A stretch of 64,000 bases of DNA, taken from Kappaphycus alvarezii (taxonomy: Eukaryota > Rhodophyta > Florideophyceae > Gigartinales > Solieriaceae). Position 1 is the stretch's first letter. Each line of letters begins with the position of its first letter. The translations under genes and the position numbers were made by a program. The stretch lies in the NCBI GenBank assembly GCA_002205965.3, contig NADL03000599.1, positions 1,488,001-1,552,000 on the forward strand. Reading direction: 5' to 3'. Shown here one piece after another: positions 31,771 to 44,400 of this stretch. The notes beneath the pieces are model-generated. The model saw nothing but the letters and a program-made list of their open reading frames with translations, had not been told where the DNA came from and ran no database searches.

Positions 31771-34700
31771 ATGGAAATCTCCACCCCACCCCCTCCTCCC
31801 TCCTCCTCTGCCTCTCCCTTACCAAGCCTCGAAGACATCCTCCGCACCCCATACCGGGAAAGGGACATCTTCCAGGATATCCCATTCCCATGTCTCAAGC
31901 CCTTCACTCTCCTTTTTATCAAGCTGGTACAAGCCGCCGCCAACGCAAGGGGGGACGAGGCCACCTACCGTGCTTTCCTGCACCTCCACATGCTGCCAAC
32001 CGCTGTCCTCCGCCGCAGCTTGCGCGGGGAGGACGGCTGGCAGCATAACAAAGGTCAACGGGCCGCTCTCGGCGCCCGAATCCGGCGCGCCCATACTGGA
32101 GCTGAGTGGAACGCGCTGTGGTTTGAAGCCCTGCGCGCCCATGAAGCACGCTCTGAGTGGATCCAGCAGCACCGCCCCGCTTACGGCTCAGGCTCCAGCG
32201 ACGCACGGCGCGCCCGTCGCGCTGAAGCCCTCTGTGCAGACGCCCGCTACGGCAAGGCCATGCGGTCCCTGCACAACGCTCCACTAGCCGATGTGAATGA
32301 CCCGCACACCATCCAAGCGCTGCGTGATCTTCACCCCGCGCCCCCGCGCCCGATCACGCCCATTCCCGAAGAAGGCCTTCCTCCTCCACCATCAATCACG
32401 GCAGAAGCCGTAGAGCAGGCTGTTCGAGGTATTTCTCGTGGCACGACCGCGGGACCGGACCGCACGCCGGCACGCTGGTTCCACTTACTAGTCAAGACAT
32501 CGGTCAGCCCGGCCGCCGGGGTGACAGGGAAAAGTGTGCTGACGAGGTTGGTGACGCGGATCGCGCGTGGGGAACTGCCGGACTCGGTCCTGCCCCTGCT
32601 CGCTGCCGCAACATTACTCCCGCTACGGCCGAAACCGGACAAAATCCGTCTTATCGCTGTGGGATCGGTCCTCCGCCGCATCGTCACCAAGACGCTGCTG
32701 CCGAGCGCCATCGATGACTCTCGAGACTTCCTCGCGCCATTCCAAACGGCCAACGGTATCAAGGCCGGGATGGACGCGGTCATCCATGACACCCGCACCC
32801 TGCTTCGCCGTTTCACTGGTGCGCCGCATGTTGCCACGGTCCTCATTGACGCGCACAACGCTTTCAACCGCGTTGATCGCCAGTCAATGCTGTCCCAACT
32901 TCCAGCACTCGCTCCTTCTCTGGCCCGCTTCGTGAATATGATATATGGTCGTACTCAGCCACCGTTGCTTATACCGAATCGCCAGAACACGGTCATCTCG
33001 AGTGCTCAGGGCACCCAGCAGGGCGACCCGGCCAGTATGTTGCTGTTTTCCCTCACGATTCAACCACTAATCCGGAAAATCGCCGAGGACAGCAACATCG
33101 TGCTGAATCAATGGTACGCAGACGACGGGACCCTCATCGGGACACTCCAGGGTCTGCGCCGTGCTCTCCGCCTCCTGCAGGCTGAGGGTCCGGCTGTCGG
33201 CCTCTACGTCAACGCGAGGAAGACGCGCATTCACTGGCCAAACACGCTCCTGCCGGACCGCACGGAATTCCTCCGCGAGTTTCCTCTGTCCGAGTGCTCG
33301 CGCGACGGCTTCGAGCTCCTAGGAGCGCCGATGGGCAACCGGGCCTTCACCGACGCATACCTACGGGGCAAGGTCGAGGGGTGCCACCGCACCCTCCGAC
33401 TGCTGACTCACGTTCGTGACCCCCGCGCCCGTTTCCACATGCACCGGCTGTGCGCGTCGGCATGCCTCGTCACCCACGCGTTCCGGCTCGCCGACCCACA
33501 ACACTCGGCCCCCGCTGCACAAGCCTTTGACGCCCTACAGAGGTCGTCTTACTCGGAGCTACACGGGATCGCCCTCACAGACGCTGCATGGGACCAAGTC
33601 ACGCTACCGATTCGACACGGAGGTCAGGGTTTCACCCTCATCTCCCCGTTTCTACACGGCTCAGTCGCAGCTAGTATCATCGACGCGGTTCCGGCACGTG
33701 AGAGGTCGGCATCGTACACCACGCAACGTTCTGCCGCCGTCTCTGGTCACCGATACCGGGGTGACAGAGCGTTCCTGGTCCGACAAGCCTTGCCGCGAAT
33801 CCGTGACTTCCTGCAATGTATCCCTGGGCGCCCGTACTCCGTCGACATTGGCCCATTTGACCCAAGCCTGCTTGCTGCCAAACCATCCAACCTCCAAACC
33901 TTCTTAAATGGTGTGCAGCAGGAGGCACAGGCAAGGGTCTACTGGCGTGATGACTCATGGGTGACACACCCCAACCCGGCTCAGCACAGCACTCAAGAAG
34001 TTCGACATCGGATTCGTGGCCTGGCGTTCCGGAACAGCCCCGCCGCCGCTTTTCTCATCGCTCACCCCACAACCGCTACGGTGGTGTCCTCGGCGCACTG
34101 GCAGACCATGATCCGCCGGCACCTCGGCCTCCCCGTATATGACGACTCCCGCCCGCTCACCTGCGCCCACTGCAACCAAACTATGGACGCACTTGGAGAC
34201 CACGCGGCGGACCTTTGCCCTGCCGGTTTCGGCCGCCCGCACCGCCACAACTCGCTACGCAACGTTTTCGCCTACCACGTTGCTCGCGCTGCGGGCCTGG
34301 ACTGCCAGTACGAAGTCCCGCTGCTTGTCCCGGGAACGAATATCCGCCCCGCGGACATTCTGATACAACCCCCCCCCTGCCCACAGGCCAACAGGTCCGC
34401 CCCATAGCCTGCGACCTAACCGTTGTCTCGCCGTTCAAACAAGGCGTGCGCACAAGGGCCACACAAATGGCCGGCGGCGCCGCCGACATTGCCCACCGAG
34501 ACAAAGTCAAAGACCTGGAGCGCAAACTGGTACGCCGCATCCCCCCCCTTCGCACAACACCCTCCAGGAACCGAACTTCAAGTTTCAGCCCCTGGCTTTC
34601 GACTCCCTGGGTGCCCCATCCCCCGCCTCCATTCTGTTCCTCGAAGACTTCATCCCGCGCATCGCAGAGAAGCTCAACACAACCACAGCAGTGATCCGCA

Positions 34701-34809
34701 GACGTATTTACCAGCGCATTAGTTGCACACTGTGGTCTTCTGTTGCAATGGCGATTCTATCGCGAGCCCCACTGCACGTGCCTGACGTGGAACATCCGGT
34801 TAGTTCTTA
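31771..34809 (+). pseudogene. LINE copy 2 ORF2: reverse transcriptase plus R2-like endonuclease
   Basis: The frame is open for 878 codons to 34407 and then continues in other phases to the stop at 34807-34809, because of length changes in C runs near 34375 and 34545. Motifs by residue are AGPDRTPARW (about 227), LRPKPDKIRLIAVGS (about 285), VLIDAHNAFNRVD (motif A, about 356), QGTQQGDPASMLLFS (motif B, about 413), NQWYADDGT (motif C, about 447) and LLGAPMGN (motif E region, about 512). A CX2CX9HX4C finger lies near 797, followed by RPHRHN and RPADILI (about 857). After the shift, CDLTVVSPF continues. The order RT, zinc finger, restriction-like nuclease is that of R2/CRE/NeSL-type LINEs, which cut one strand and prime reverse transcription at the nick. 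Confidence 0.9.
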
Positions 34810-35040
34810 GCCGTATAGTCAGTCCTGCAGTGTATACGATAGATACTCAATGAAGTAAAATACACAGTACAACGTTTGCCACGTGTGAGGCGACCACTGG
34901 ACCATAGCAACGAACGTTACAACTGCTGAGAATGATATTTACTCATTACGTACTCTCGATTTCGTCGTTGCGGCATTGTCACCCAGTTTCATATATCAAT
35001 CCCTGGTCATGGCTTTATTTTTTGGAGAGGCTTTCCTTCA

Positions 35041-35485
35041 GTGAGTATTTCCTGGGAGCGGCCCAACGCCTGTGACGTCACCATCGTTTCGCTGTACATA
35101 TCTGTCTCAGTCACGGCAGCGACGAAAACCGCTGCAGGCGCCGCTACCAGGGCCTACCGACGCAAAGTCCAGGAACTCGAGCGCAAGCTTTCCCGACGCC
35201 CGGTACCGCCCATTGACAACCCCTCTCACGACCCGGGCTTCCGTTTCCGACCCATCGCCTTCGATTTTCTCTGTGCGCCATCCCCGGCCACCTTTTGTTT
35301 TCTAGAAGAGTACGTACCGCGCATTGCGGCCTGCTAGCACACCACGGCTGCTACGATTCGCACACGCATCTACCAGCGACTCAGTTGCGCGCAGTGGTCA
35401 TCGGTAGCTATAGCCATCATATCTCGGGCTCAACTGCACGTTATCGACGTGAGCCATCCAGTTAGATCTCAACTAAATAGGTAGT
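35041..35485 (+). mobile_element. LINE 3' fragment (endonuclease end)
   Basis: This is a 5'-truncated piece related to copies 1 and 2. It starts at the CDVTIVS block of the nuclease and runs through FRFRPIAFDFLCAPSPATF, FLEEYVPRIA and the RIYQRLS ending to a VRS-like stop. The tail GTTAGATCTCAACTAAATAG matches the other 3' ends. Several coding changes interrupt it. Same orientation as copies 1 and 2. Confidence 0.82.
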
Positions 35486-35524
35486 CACTGCACACGCCAG
35501 AGACTTTTGAGTAAAGAATGAGTT

Positions 35525-35625
35525 ATCTATTCTGGAAGAGTTCATACCGCAGATTTGAACCAGATACCCCACCTGTAACTCCGCTATTCGCACTTGAATA
35601 TATCAGCGCCTGATGATGATGTTGA
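35525..35625 (+). mobile_element. Short LINE 3' scrap
   Basis: Read in pieces, it gives LEEFIPQI ... NSAIRT ... IYQRL, the last conserved blocks of the LINE ORF2, heavily decayed. It lies about 40 bp past the tail of the preceding fragment in the same orientation. Confidence 0.55.
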
Positions 35626-35739
35626 TGAACCACTGTAAGCTAACACCCACTCGCCTCAATCCGTAAGGGAAGATGTGGCCTCACTGAAGGAAATGACATT
35701 ACTTTCCAAGTACTAAACTATCCAAAATAGTTACTGTAG

Positions 35740-37220
35740 GATTGACCTCCTCGTTGCCCCGATTGGGTCGCCTCAATTCATGGAGAACTTTCTCAAAAAG
35801 AAAATAAGTGGCTGCCAGCACACATTGTCGCTGATCGATGGGATCGGAGAAGCTCGTATTCGGTTCCATCGTCACCAGGTGTGTGCTTCGGCATGCAAGC
35901 TTCAACATGTGGTGAAGCTAACTCCTCCGACTGTGACAAGTTCTGTTGCTCTGGAATTTGACGAGGAGCAAATGGAATTTTACTCCCGCCCCAATAATGT
36001 GCCTATGACTAGTGCAGTTCGGCAGCAGGTGACCCTTCCTCTGCGCTACGGCGGTCACGGTTTTACACTTGTGGCGACGTTGAATCTCGCAGCATACGCG
36101 GCGAGCATAATTGACGCCGAGCAACTGCGAAGCCCCGACGAACCTGGTGCGTCTGAACACCGTGCGGATACATACGCGGAAGCGGACGGACACCTCCTGG
36201 AGTTTTTCCGAGGGCTCCATCCGTCCCTCTCTAACGGAGATGGCGGTCTTCCAGAAACACTGAAAGCGGCTAGCCTTGCTGCCAAGCCCGATCATTCACA
36301 CAACATTCTATATCGAGCGTGGTGCGAGTCGGCAGCAAAGCTGTTCTGGAAGGATGATGAATGGAAGAGGTCCCCCAACCCCGCAACACACTCGGAGCCT
36401 GATATTCGGCGCAAGATCCGCCGTCAAGCATATATAGAGACGCCTGCAGCAGCCTTCCTCACCGCGCACCCGTCCGTGATCAGCGGAACGTACGACAAGA
36501 TGTGGACCGTGATGCTACGTCGCCACCTGGGAGTTCGTGTTTTTGATGATACCGTGCCACTGAGGTGCGAAGAGTACCACAGGCCCCTGGACCACTTAGG
36601 AGACCATGCGGCAGACTTGTGTAACAAAGGTCTCGGATGGACCAACAAACACACAGCGGTTGTCAAAGTATTTGGCCGTGAGCTGTTCAAGGCAGCAGGA
36701 GTCGGCGTTCAATACGAGGCGAAGTACCTACTTCCTGGACTGAACGCGAGACCCGCTGACATTCTGGTGCACCCGCAGTCGGACGCAGTGAATACCCCGC
36801 CTCCTCTCCCAGTGGCGTATGACGTCACCATATCTTCGCCATTCCAGGCGAGCTATATGTCAATGGGAGCTCGAGAAGCGCGATCCGTCGCCAATGCAGC
36901 AGAAAAGCGGAAGAAGAGGGAGGGACTTAGCGGCGAAAGTGGCAGCGATTCCTGGTGAGGCACTGCCGGGACGTTTGAGGCTAGGATGGAATTTTGTCCC
37001 ACTAGCCTTTGACTCCTTGGGATCACCTTCCGAGACAACGGCCAAGGTCATCGAGCAGTACGCGGCAGCCGTCGCGACTCGTAGTGGATGTTCTAAGGAA
37101 GGAGTGAAGACCCGGATCAATGAGAAGCTAAGTTATGCAATATGGTCGACGTGCGCGGCGTCCATAATGTGTCGGGGCCCGCAACATGCAGAGTTTGGCC
37201 ACCCTATTCAAACCTAATTT
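35740..37220 (+). mobile_element. Diverged 5'-truncated LINE relative
   Basis: The coding sequence starts inside RT motif E (LLVAPIGSPQF, compare LLGAPMGN in copy 2). It continues through ARIRFHRHQVCASAC, LRYGGHGFTL, AASIIDAE, the WxxMLRRHLG block, a finger in which the second cysteine is replaced (CEEYHRPLDHLGDHAADLC), RPADILV and YDVTISSPF. One frame change near 36950 moves the last about 85 codons to another phase, ending FGHPIQT at 37217. It is a separate, older subfamily: its 3' end lacks the CCGTATAGT tail of the others. The loss of one zinc ligand fits a dead copy. Confidence 0.82.
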
Positions 37221-37513
37221 ATTAAGGTTTGTTTTTCAGCTACTTTAGGGGTCTTCAATGACTTCGCTTGTTGCACCCAAGTAGATCATTGGTTTTTAAA
37301 AAACTGTTCGATTCTTTCATACTACGGTACTACTGTAGGATATGTAGTATCTTCTGGTTGCTCCTGAAGGGTCACTAAAAATCTGCCCTTCTTGACTACT
37401 TTTATGACGCTTTTTGTTCTTAGTTTCTATTTTGTCAGCGACTGTACTCTAGAGTTATTTTTAGCTATTTTCTACAGTATTTTATTTATTTTTAATTATT
37501 GTCGGCCTAGCGC
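37221..37513. other. Short AT-rich spacer
   Basis: This spacer lies between the LINE relative and the gypsy relic. No gene and no clear terminal repeat is seen. Confidence 0.5.
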
Positions 37514-40500
37514 GTGTGGTTCTGGAACGGTTGGCCACACCCGCGATTACCATATAAACTGTGTTGGCCGTTGGAGGAAGGTGGGCGAGGAGACAGGATA
37601 CGACTACAGAAAACACTCCCTCCTAGGATCGCCAACACAATTTTTAAAATTTTCCCCCATCCGACCCTATCATGGTACTCTTGTGGAGAAATTCTTCCCC
37701 TGGAGCGACTTCCATCGGTTACACGGAAACAGCGATATGAAAAGTTCTTTTTCTTCTACGGCAATGTTTTGATGGTCGGGAAGTCCAGTCGGGAGAAGGA
37801 ATTATTCCTCCTTGGATACCTAGAAGGCCCCATGTTCGAGTTCCACTACGATTCATTCGCAGACCAAGGAGAGCTGATCGAAGATGCCGAGAACTACGCC
37901 GTTGTCAAGAAGAAGTTCTTCGAACATTTCGTAGAGGAAGAAGAGCCTCAAGAAATCATCTGTCAAGCACTGCAAATAGGCCTCGAGATTGAAGACATAC
38001 CGAACTCCTTGAAGAAATCAGAGCGGTTATACGAGAAGGCAGGTTTCTACAGTATTGCAAGATTAGGATTACTAAGGACTGCTGCATGTCAATATGAGAA
38101 ATTGGAGCAGTTCCTGTCGTTCCGAGGGCCGAATAATTGCGCCGATCTTATGAAGGCTTTGAAGGACTTTCACGCGAATCGAATTACGTTTTCCGGATCC
38201 TCGCTTCAAGTTATAGAAGTGCCCGGCAAGGCTCTTAGTTCGCCCTAATGCTCGCTCAAGAAACATCGAGGACAAGGTAGATGCCCTCGCTAAAAACCTG
38301 TCTTGCCTTACCCTTCTCGTCAAGCAGAAGAAGGAAAATTCCAATAAAATCGCAGGACCGTCTTCGTCAGCTGAGAGGGGAAATGCTCCTATATTGTGCT
38401 CTTACTGGCGCCAACCCGGTCATGGGGCATCTAGATGCGAGAATAATCCTCACCGAGATCATCTGTGCACCCTTTGCGGTCGATTGGGACATTCTAGAGC
38501 TATATGCTGGAATGTACCGAGAATTACGGCTTCCGGTGCTTTGGAAGATCAAGAAAGGAAAGAAGAACCTCGAGTAGCATATCAGGTCGACGTTGTCCGT
38601 GAAAGCCATCCAGATACCGATGAAGAAATCGAAGAGATCGTTAGCGCGACGAAGAGAACTACTGAAGGAGAAGCTTTGCCGAAACAACCTCGTCAAGAAG
38701 ATCACTGGAGAATTCCGGTATCCCGCCTAGTGCATAATCCGCAACAAGTACGAATAACTCTTCCCGTTCCTCCGGCAGAAGAAATCCGTGTTTCGGGCCG
38801 AAGGAGGAAGCAAAAGAAGAACAAAAAAGGAACAAAGGTTTCGAACAAGCTCCAAGAATGCGTCGGAAAGTATGACGTTGTCGCTGAGCTTGAAAACGCC
38901 AACTGCGGGCTTACATTAGGTCAGCTTCTTCGAGGAGATGCTGACGGGGCCGCGAATGTAATAAGAAGGCTGTTAGGAAAGAAGAATATGCCCATAATTG
39001 CCGTCGTTGCTGATAAAGGGCCACGCTTGCTGCGAGTGGTGCAGCTCAAAGTTTATGGCACGGAAGTATGGGCGCTTTTGGACTCTGGAGCCGTATCGCA
39101 CGTGATGTCCGCGGAGTTATCTCGACGCCTCTACCTGTCGCCAAACTACACATCGAAGAAAATTAACGTCGCGAACGGAGATAGCGCTTCCTGTGTCGGG
39201 TCGTTGCTCAAGTTTCCCACCACTTTTGGGGACTAAGCGGTCAAGCTGGACTACCTGGTTGTGGAGAAGTCGCCATTTGATCTAATTATTGGTTTCCCAA
39301 CTCTCTCGGCCACGCGAGCAAATTTAGACTTTCTGACCCAAAGCGTTCGTCTACACATTGGCTCGGAAGAAGCAGTACTGCCCTTGGAGCCCGATACAAA
39401 AGCCGCGGAGAAACAGCTGATGAGGGGTGAAGAGATTGGAACGCCTAGCGAAGACTTCACCTCCGACTCTGACGCTGGTCCCGACTCCGCCGACACTTCG
39501 GAAACCGAATTGGTCCTGGAGATCCGGGAAAATATTTACGAGAGCCCTGGCAACGCTGATAAAGAGGTAGCCGATAAATATGCCGCCGCCGTCGAAGAAG
39601 GGGGCGAAGAAAAAGAGAATGAGGAGATGAAAGGGGCACTTCGAGCCCGTCTTGCTCATCTTCCTGAAGAAACACAAGAAAGCATAAATAGCTCACTCTG
39701 TGACACTGAGATAGTCGCATGGCGATCGAGGAGCTCCGCCCCGCATCGGTACCGACGAAGTATGGATTCGAGCTGAAGGACGACACCCCTTTCCACCACA
39801 GAGCTCGTCGAATGTATCTGCGACGTAACAAAACCGCTTGAAAGGAGATCGAAACATGCTTGATGCAGGAATTATTACTCCAGCCTCCTCAGCCTGGTCA
39901 TTTCCTGTCGTAATTGTGACAAAGAAGGAAGGCCAGCCCCGCTTCTGTGTGGACTACAGTGCTCTGAACCGACGAAAGAAGGCTGACCGCTGGCCGTTGC
40001 CCAAGATCGAAAAACATTCGATGACTTGAAGTGAAGCTCCGTCTTTACAACCCTGGACCTCTTCGCAAGGTATTAAAAGATCCGCATGAGCGAATAATGC
40101 AAATAGATAACTACCTTAGTATGACGCTTTGGCACATTCAAGTTCGAGGTGATGCCCTTTGGTCTGATGAACGCGCCGTCTACATTCCAGCGAATGATGG
40201 ATTACATCTTGAGAGATATACCATTCGCTCGAGTATATTTGGACGACGTTGTTGTGTTCTCCGACACGATCGAGTAGCATGTTATTCAACTTCGCATCGT
40301 CTTCGAAGCTATTGGAAAGGCTAGACTCAATATAAAAATCACGAAATGTACGTTCGCAAGGCCTAGTGTCAAGCTTCTCAGCCATTTAGTTGACAAAGAA
40401 GTAGTTCACGTCGATTAAGAGAAGTTAAATGCCACCAGGAAGGCATCAGTACGAACAAACACAACTGAGTTTCCGAGTTTCCTCGGCTTAGCCGGTTATT

Positions 40501-41290
40501 ATCGCCGCTTTATCAAGGATTTCGAGGCCATCTCTGCCGCTCTTCATGCCGCAACTTCCGGGAATAAGAATTTCAGCTGGACAGAAGAAATGAAGGAAGC
40601 GTTCGGGGCTCTAAAAGAGAAACTAACATTCCCGCCGGTGCTGGCCTTCCCCGACTTCGACGCGCCGTTCATCGTGGAGACGGATGCCTCAAGTGTCGCC
40701 GTGGGAGCAGTGCTTTCCCAGAAGAAAGAAGATGGAAAAGTACACCCCGTGCAATATGCAAGTCGCACCATGAACTCTGCCGAGCGGAATTATTCCGCGT
40801 GGGAAAGGGAAGCTCTTGCAGTCATCCTCGCTGTTAGGAAGTTCTGGCAGTATTTGATTTCAACGGAGCCCTTCAAACTCATAACTGACCGTAAGGAACT
40901 TCAGTACGCCTTTAAGAAGAGCGACATCCACGGAAGATTGGCACGATGGCTAGAATTTCTAGCCGAATACGAGTTTGAGGAGGAATATCGTCCGGGCACA
41001 AGGAATGGAGCTGCCGACAATCTTTCACGCGTAGTGCACGAAGGGCTCGGAGCGGCCCCAAATGCCGATGAAGGAGACCTTGTTGGTTCTGTGAACTCTG
41101 TGTACTCGTCCGAGGCTCCCGCAATAGAACCATATTTGATTGATGTCGCTCGCTACATCGAAGGAAAAAATATTCAAGAACAAGATATGTGTAAGCGCCG
41201 CTCGATAAAACGCACCGCAAAACAATTCATGGTGTGGGAAGGAAAACTGCTGAGGCGTGCGAAGAGTAGCCTCCGCAGGATCCCGAAAAT
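37514..41290 (+). mobile_element. Ty3/gypsy-like LTR retrotransposon relic A
   Basis: This is a fossil element, broken at several points. Parts in order are a Gag-like region (about 37514-38250), a zinc-knuckle segment with paired CCHC motifs (about 38395-38515), an aspartic protease with an LLDSGA active-site block (about 39030-39230), reverse transcriptase (about 39840-40560), and RNase H with the ETDASSVAVGAVLSQ block (about 40590-41040). No integrase core and no flanking LTR pair was recognised. It joins directly to a LINE scrap at about 41290. It is of moderate to old age, judging by decay. Confidence 0.85.
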
Positions 41291-41445
41291 CAAGTACAGG
41301 CCCGTGGCGAGCCATGCTGCGAGGACACTTGAGACTGACCGTTTACGATGACTCGCTCTCTCGGAAGTGCAAACATTTTGGGCCCGCCATGGTCGTCCTC
41401 GGGTGTCATGTGTATAGTGATGATAGCTGCTTTTCGGAATGACTC
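41291..41445 (+). mobile_element. LINE scrap (zinc-finger region)
   Basis: It encodes WRAMLRGHLRLTVYDDS ... CKHFGPAMVVLGCH, which matches the WQTMIRRHLGLPVYDDS ... C-H-C-x-x-x-LGDH stretch of the LINEs at 25-37 kb. It lacks any 5' or 3' end of the element and starts abruptly at the end of the gypsy relic. Confidence 0.7.
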
Positions 41446-44400
41446 AATGATGAGTCATCCAATTTCTAGTACCGAGAAAGAGAAAATTGACCTCAAAAGG
41501 ACAGGCATACGCGTTTGTTATGTTTGTTTTATTTGACCGTGTCGGAATTGCAAAGAGGCGAAAAACACCCGACAAGGTAGTTCTGCTATGTTTTTTTGTT
41601 TCATTTATTCGAACGGTCGGGAAGTACGTGGAACTTCTTCCTCCAGGGCTTCAAGACGAAATCAATTTCATAGACAACAGGTAAAGCGACAAATGGATAG
41701 ATTATTTAAGAAAACGCACGGCATAAAGTACATGTCGGTTCAAACAATTGAGGAAAACAGATGTTTAGCAATAACGAGGAATTATATTGCTGAGCACTTG
41801 ACTTGATTACAGGTGGCACTGGAGAAGTACCCAATCAATGATCCAGCTTCATTTTCAACATTGACCAGTATGTCGTGTCTCTGGGACGCATGAAGAAACT
41901 AAATGGCCTTAAATTTGTTGTAATCGGGGATCAAAAGCTGGTGCAGATTGGGATAAGAACAAAAGTAATCCTGGATCAAGTCATAAGTATGCATGTTGTC
42001 TCTGCAGATAGAACGGCGTACAAAACAGTGATCGTTTTTTCTGGAAAATGCGCGATACCCAAAGGTCATCAGAACCTATCAGGGCTGACTCGCAGTAGTA
42101 AAGAACTGTTATCTTCAGCACAGGACCCCAGCTGGTGTAGAATCAGACATTGTGTATAACTGGGCTCAGAACTTCTCGAGCGAGACATAGAGATTGCGTG
42201 AAGGTATCCAGTACTTTCTCTTTTTACTTTATTCTTATGGCTCAAATGTTTAGTATAAGGCGTTGAAGTCTTTCAAAGAGAACCGGGTGATTGTTATCAC
42301 TTTGCACTTGCACATATCTCATGTCACTCAGCCATTATATGTGTCGTTTTTCTCTTCCTGCAAAGCTTACATTGGGCATTTAATCTCGCATCTCGTTGCA
42401 GAAATGTTTTAGATGCCTCCGATGTAGTAGGCAATATTCGTTATGCCTACTATAAATCTCATAGTAGTAGCAATCTTTTTTCCTGAATTTATCGCACAGA
42501 TGTATGATATGCCTCCATTTGTGTATGCAATCCAGAAGATATGGAGAAGCACTTCATTTCACGTTTTATCTGTAATAAAGTCCCCGTTACAGATTTATTG
42601 CAGTCGTTTTCCATAGTCGTAGCCTCTTTTGCGAGGAAAATTTTGAACAAAGCGTTTCGATTAAGATTAGAACAGAGTGAGAGGCAAATTTAACATCAGC
42701 ATCTGTGGTGATTGCGTTTAAACTACGAGAGTTGAAGAAGCGCCGGAAAGAGGGTGAGAACAAAGCGGAAAAAGGAGCTAAATGAAATTATCGAACCGTA
42801 TCGCGAACCACGCGAAAATTAAGCCCGTCTGCTTCATCTTGGTCCTAAGCGGAGCGGATGGCGCGACTTGTAGGATTGGACTCGAAGTTTTAGACGGTAT
42901 GAGCGAATAGTGAGCGCGTTTCCGCAGCGATGAAATAGCACCCTAGTGCACGGATAAATCTCAGAAAATCTCGTCGCTATTCTCCTTGATTATTAATTAC
43001 CTAGTTATCAGAACACCTCGAATTGGTGAATCCCTCCCATGTGGGATGTTTTTGGGTGCATTCAATCGCCTGCTGGTTCTCTCTATTTCTTTTTTCGTTC
43101 ATAGTTTTATATTATGCTTTAAGGAGACTTCTTAGCTTTAAAACGAGTCATAAACACTCAAATTGAGTGATATTTTTATAAAATATTGGATTTACTGTGC
43201 ACTTCGGCAGATTTTTAACTGAAAAATGTCGAATTGGGCAGGCAGAAGTTACTGGTTCTGGCTTTTGTCCGTTTTTTCCCAGTTACAAACGAAACGGAAA
43301 ATATTCACGAGTTTCAAGGAACGAAAATGTGCGGAGAGTATTCAAATTATTGAAGTTAGGAAAGTGGCCCATTCCAACCGTACAGTACTAAACAAGATAC
43401 ATCTATCACAAAAAAGAGACTTTAAGCCAGTCATGTTTGTGAAAATGTCATCATTCCTTTTTGTTTACTCTTGGTATTAAATATAGCGACAGTTTGTCCG
43501 GATTGGTCATTGTGCGGGGACGACGCATTTAAATGGGGGAAAAAATTAAACAAAAAATAACATCGAAATGGGAGATCTAGATGTAATTAGATGCTATTTT
43601 GTACTGTCATAGCTCCTTAGCTATCTGTAACTGTGCGTTCACTAACCCTGATGATTTTATCGTTTTGTTCTGTAGAACCCATGGTTTATGTTTTATTCCG
43701 TTAATTCTGAGATATGCTTGCATATACTACGTATCACACTACTGTAATGATGCACTATGTCCACAGGAATCCATGTATTCCAGCGTGGAGTGCAGCCAGG
43801 GTTATACTGAGAGGACCGACGCACCCATTGTGGACCCGCTCCTGACACCCGAAATTTCACTTCTTTGCCTTTTTCTGGCAGCTGACAACTCGCAAAGAGG
43901 CTTACAGGTATTACAGTACTGTACCATTCAACCTAGAACTTGACCGTTATGTCTAATCACTGTACAGTGCTGTAAGCTTGAGCCGATCTACTTTAGATCA
44001 GATCAGCTAGCAAGCAGGTTCAGGGTTACACACTCACCGCCGTCTACATGTCTTCTAGAAACTTCCTTCGATCAACAGAAAGAATCAGTCGACTCGCCTT
44101 GAAGTCTATGTAAGCCCCGGTCTCTCGCCATCTTCTACCTGAGTAAAGTTCCTCACCACCTGCTCCCCTCTCATCTCTCCTTCTCGGTCCCTCACTCTTT
44201 CTACCCTTCTCTCTCTCTCTCTCCTGCTCTCCCGCTCTCTCCCTCACTCTCTGTCTGGCTCCCTCGCTCCCCCTCTCTCGTTCTGTCCATCAATTCCTGC
44301 CTCTACATTTCCCTATTTTTAGCTACCCTTTTACTCATGTCCATTAGGGCCGTTTTCCGTTATTAATTTTACGAGCGCATTATTAATAAGTCAACGGAAC

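Larger units (their letters stand above)
30399..34866 (+). mobile_element. R2-like two-ORF LINE, copy 2
   Basis: This is a near-full-length element laid head to tail behind copy 1. Similarity to copy 1 starts at about 30411. The 3' tail (GGTTAGTTCTTAGCCGTATAGTCAG, split here: stop codon at 34807, then CCGTATAGT) matches the tails of copy 1, of 35041-35485 and of 62720-63125. The element is relatively young, since its ORF2 core is open for 878 codons and the inverted piece at 29629-30398 is nearly identical to it. Small indels interrupt both ORFs. Confidence 0.9.

Noticed and set aside
44044-44247. Arg/Glu-rich minus-strand frame
   Set aside because: It is encoded by the CT simple-sequence tract.
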